This document shows, one piece after another, positions 53,434 through 54,625 of a stretch of 54,625 nt of DNA. The stretch is from Acidobacteriota bacterium. GTDB taxonomy: Bacteria; Acidobacteriota; Vicinamibacteria; Vicinamibacterales; JAFNAJ01. Both the position numbers and the translations under genes were made by a program. Position 1 is the stretch's first letter; every line of letters begins with the position of its first letter. The notes beneath the pieces were generated by a model. It did no database searches and was not told the DNA's origin. It saw nothing but the letters and a program-made list of their open reading frames with translations. The DNA lies in assembly GCA_023384575.1 (NCBI GenBank), contig JAHDVP010000038.1, positions 1-54,625 of the forward strand, given 5' to 3'.

Positions 53434-54551
53434 GGATCTGTTCAGACGCTATCAGGACCTGGTGAAGCGCGCCTCAGACCTGCGGAGTTATCTTTGAGGC
53501 CGCACGCCTCGACGACGCGCTGACGAAAATCGAGAGCCGGGTCGCCGACCCCGGCTTCTGGAAGGATCAGGCCGAGGCGCAGAAGACCCTCCAGCGCCGC
53601 CGCCGCCTCGAAGAAGACCTGAACGTCCTGGCGGCGCTCCGCAAGCGCGTCGACGACCTCGCCGTGCTGAAGGAGTGGCTCGAGCAGGGAGAGGCGGTCG
53701 AAGACGAGCTGCTGCGCGCCCTCGACGAGCTGCAGGTCGACGTCGAGGCCGCCGAGGTCAAGAAGATGCTCGGCGGCGAGCACGACCGCCGCAACGCCAT
53801 CGTCACCATCCATCCGGGAGCGGGCGGCACCGAGTCGGCCGACTGGGCCGAGATGCTGCTGCGGATGTACCTGCGCTGGACCGAGCGCCGCGGCTTCAAG
53901 CGGGAAGTGATCGACCTGCAGCCCGGTGACGAGGCCGGCATCAAGAGCGCCACGATGACGGTGGGCGGCGAGTACGCCTACGGCCTCCTGCTCGCCGAGG
54001 CCGGTGTGCACCGGCTGGTGCGGATGTCGCCGTTCGACCCGGCCGCGCGCCGGCACACGTCGTTCGCCTCGGTGTTCGTCTGGCCGGAGCTGCCCGACGA
54101 CATCGAGATCGTCATCGAGGACAAGGACCTGAGGGTCGACACCTACCGGTCGAGCGGTGCCGGCGGCCAGCACGTGAACGTGACCGACTCCGCCGTGCGC
54201 ATCACGCACCTGCCGACCGGCATCGTCGTCTCGTGCCAGAACGAGCGCTCGCAGCACCGCAACCGCGACGCGGCCATGAAGGTGCTCAAGGCGCGGCTCT
54301 TCGACCTGCGGATGAAGGAGCAGCAGGCGAAGCTCGATCAGCTCGGGGGCGAGAAGAAGGACATCGCCTTCGGGAGCCAGATCCGCAGTTACGTGCTCCA
54401 CCCGTACCAGATGGTCAAGGACCACCGGACGAAGGAAGAAGCGGGCGACGTCACCCGCGTGCTCGACGGCGACCTCGACGCCTTCATCAAGGTCTACCTG
54501 ATGAAGAAGGCGAGCGGCACCCTCGGGCAGGCAGTGGCCGACGACGACTGA
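53417..54551 (+). CDS. prfB: Peptide chain release factor 2 with programmed +1 frameshift
   Basis: The first 26 codons (GTG 53417 to CTT 53492-53494) end at an in-frame TGA (53495-53497). Reading resumes in the +1 frame from 53496, giving 377 aa in total. The classical site is intact: a GGAG tract, then TAT CTT TGA. RF2 motifs follow: anticodon-like S-P-F in RMSPFDPAARR and catalytic GGQ in SGAGGQHVNV. RF2 releases peptides at UAA and UGA and controls its own level through this shift. It overlaps the lnt end by 17 nt; GAGGAG (53399-53404) serves as Shine-Dalgarno. Confidence 0.96.
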
Positions 54552-54554
54552 GGC

Positions 54555-54593
54555 GGCGCGCTCGCGCCTAAACTAGCCAAGGGCTGCGCCCTT
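54555..54593. terminator. Two hairpins downstream of prfB
   Basis: GGCGCG (54555-54560) / CGCGCC (54563-54568) and AAGGGC (54579-54584) / GCCCTT (54588-54593) are two short perfect inverted repeats beginning 4 nt after the prfB stop. Neither has a following T tract. They may mark the 3' end of the long lnt-prfB transcript. The remaining 32 nt to the window end hold nothing recognisable. Confidence 0.4.
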
Positions 54594-54625
54594 GATATCC
54601 GTGTCAGCGATGAGCGTTGAGCCGT

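Noticed and set aside
53417-53497. Short ORF ending at TGA just before the RF2 core, as if prfB were broken
   Set aside because: The CTT TGA context and GGAG tract are the known programmed frameshift site, so this is the functional first part of prfB rather than a pseudogene.
54552-54625. tRNA gene at the window end suggested by nested inverted repeats
   Set aside because: The stems are too short and do not form a cloverleaf; there is no TTC loop or acceptor pairing.

Overview
The window is a high G+C stretch (about two thirds to 70% by eye) of densely packed bacterial chromosome. The gene set suggests an Acidobacteriota genome, probably a Vicinamibacteria-like lineage. This is an inference from a VWFA-related secreted protein, a DUF6335 protein fused to a histone H1-like tail, a two-subunit B12 mutase, an archaeal/actinobacterial-type ValRS, and very frequent ATGA/GTGA stop-start overlaps. 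No rRNA, tRNA, CRISPR array, prophage or insertion sequence was recognised.

Layout. 0.1-6.7 kb (+): subtilisin-like protease, hybrid histidine kinase, Na/Pi cotransporter-like protein and RmuC. 6.7-8.5 kb (-): lipoprotein and CDP-alcohol phosphatidyltransferase. 8.6-14.7 kb (+): uvrC, site-2 protease, trpS, scpA, scpB, rluB (tryptophan charging, chromosome segregation, ribosome modification). 14.7-15.35 kb: a four-helix-bundle (S23-type) gene between two oppositely oriented arrays of a 7-nt repeat. 15.3-18.2 kb: a hydrolase (-), cmk (+) and an H1-like/DUF6335 protein (-). 18.2-23.2 kb (+): rpsA with a strong promoter and structured leader, HU, a HIT protein, an acyl-CoA dehydrogenase and a GNAT protein. 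23.2-25.2 kb (-): acyl-CoA dehydrogenase and HAD phosphatase. 25.4-27.5 kb (+): VWFA-related secreted protein. 27.5-31.7 kb (-): glutamate dehydrogenase and a GAF/PPDK-N protein.

31.8-33.7 kb is the only clearly accessory region: a decayed RHS fragment, an intact BrnT/BrnA toxin-antitoxin pair, and fragments resembling an XRE antitoxin and a TIR-like protein. 33.7-43.3 kb (+): acyl-CoA mutase large and B12-binding subunits, a response regulator, valS, nadC, birA, an unknown gene and an RNA uracil methyltransferase-like gene. 43.3-46.7 kb (-): mobA, argS and a class-I amidotransferase. 46.8-54.6 kb (+): V4R-like protein, TPR protein, NfeD, slipin, SPOR protein, Lnt and prfB, the last with the classical +1 frameshift.

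The most interesting signals are: (i) CAGGCNN heptamer arrays placed just downstream of stop codons, always in the same orientation relative to the upstream gene, with the two longest arrays framing the four-helix-bundle gene; (ii) a recurring TANNNT hexamer exactly 7-8 nt before start codons that lack Shine-Dalgarno sequences, suggesting widespread leaderless transcripts; (iii) tandem hairpins in the rpsA leader; (iv) enzymes with altered diagnostic residues (F89/Q207 mutase, acyl-CoA dehydrogenase without a canonical base, methyltransferase without Fe-S cysteines). All functional statements come from reading the sequence and remembered family features; no database search was run.
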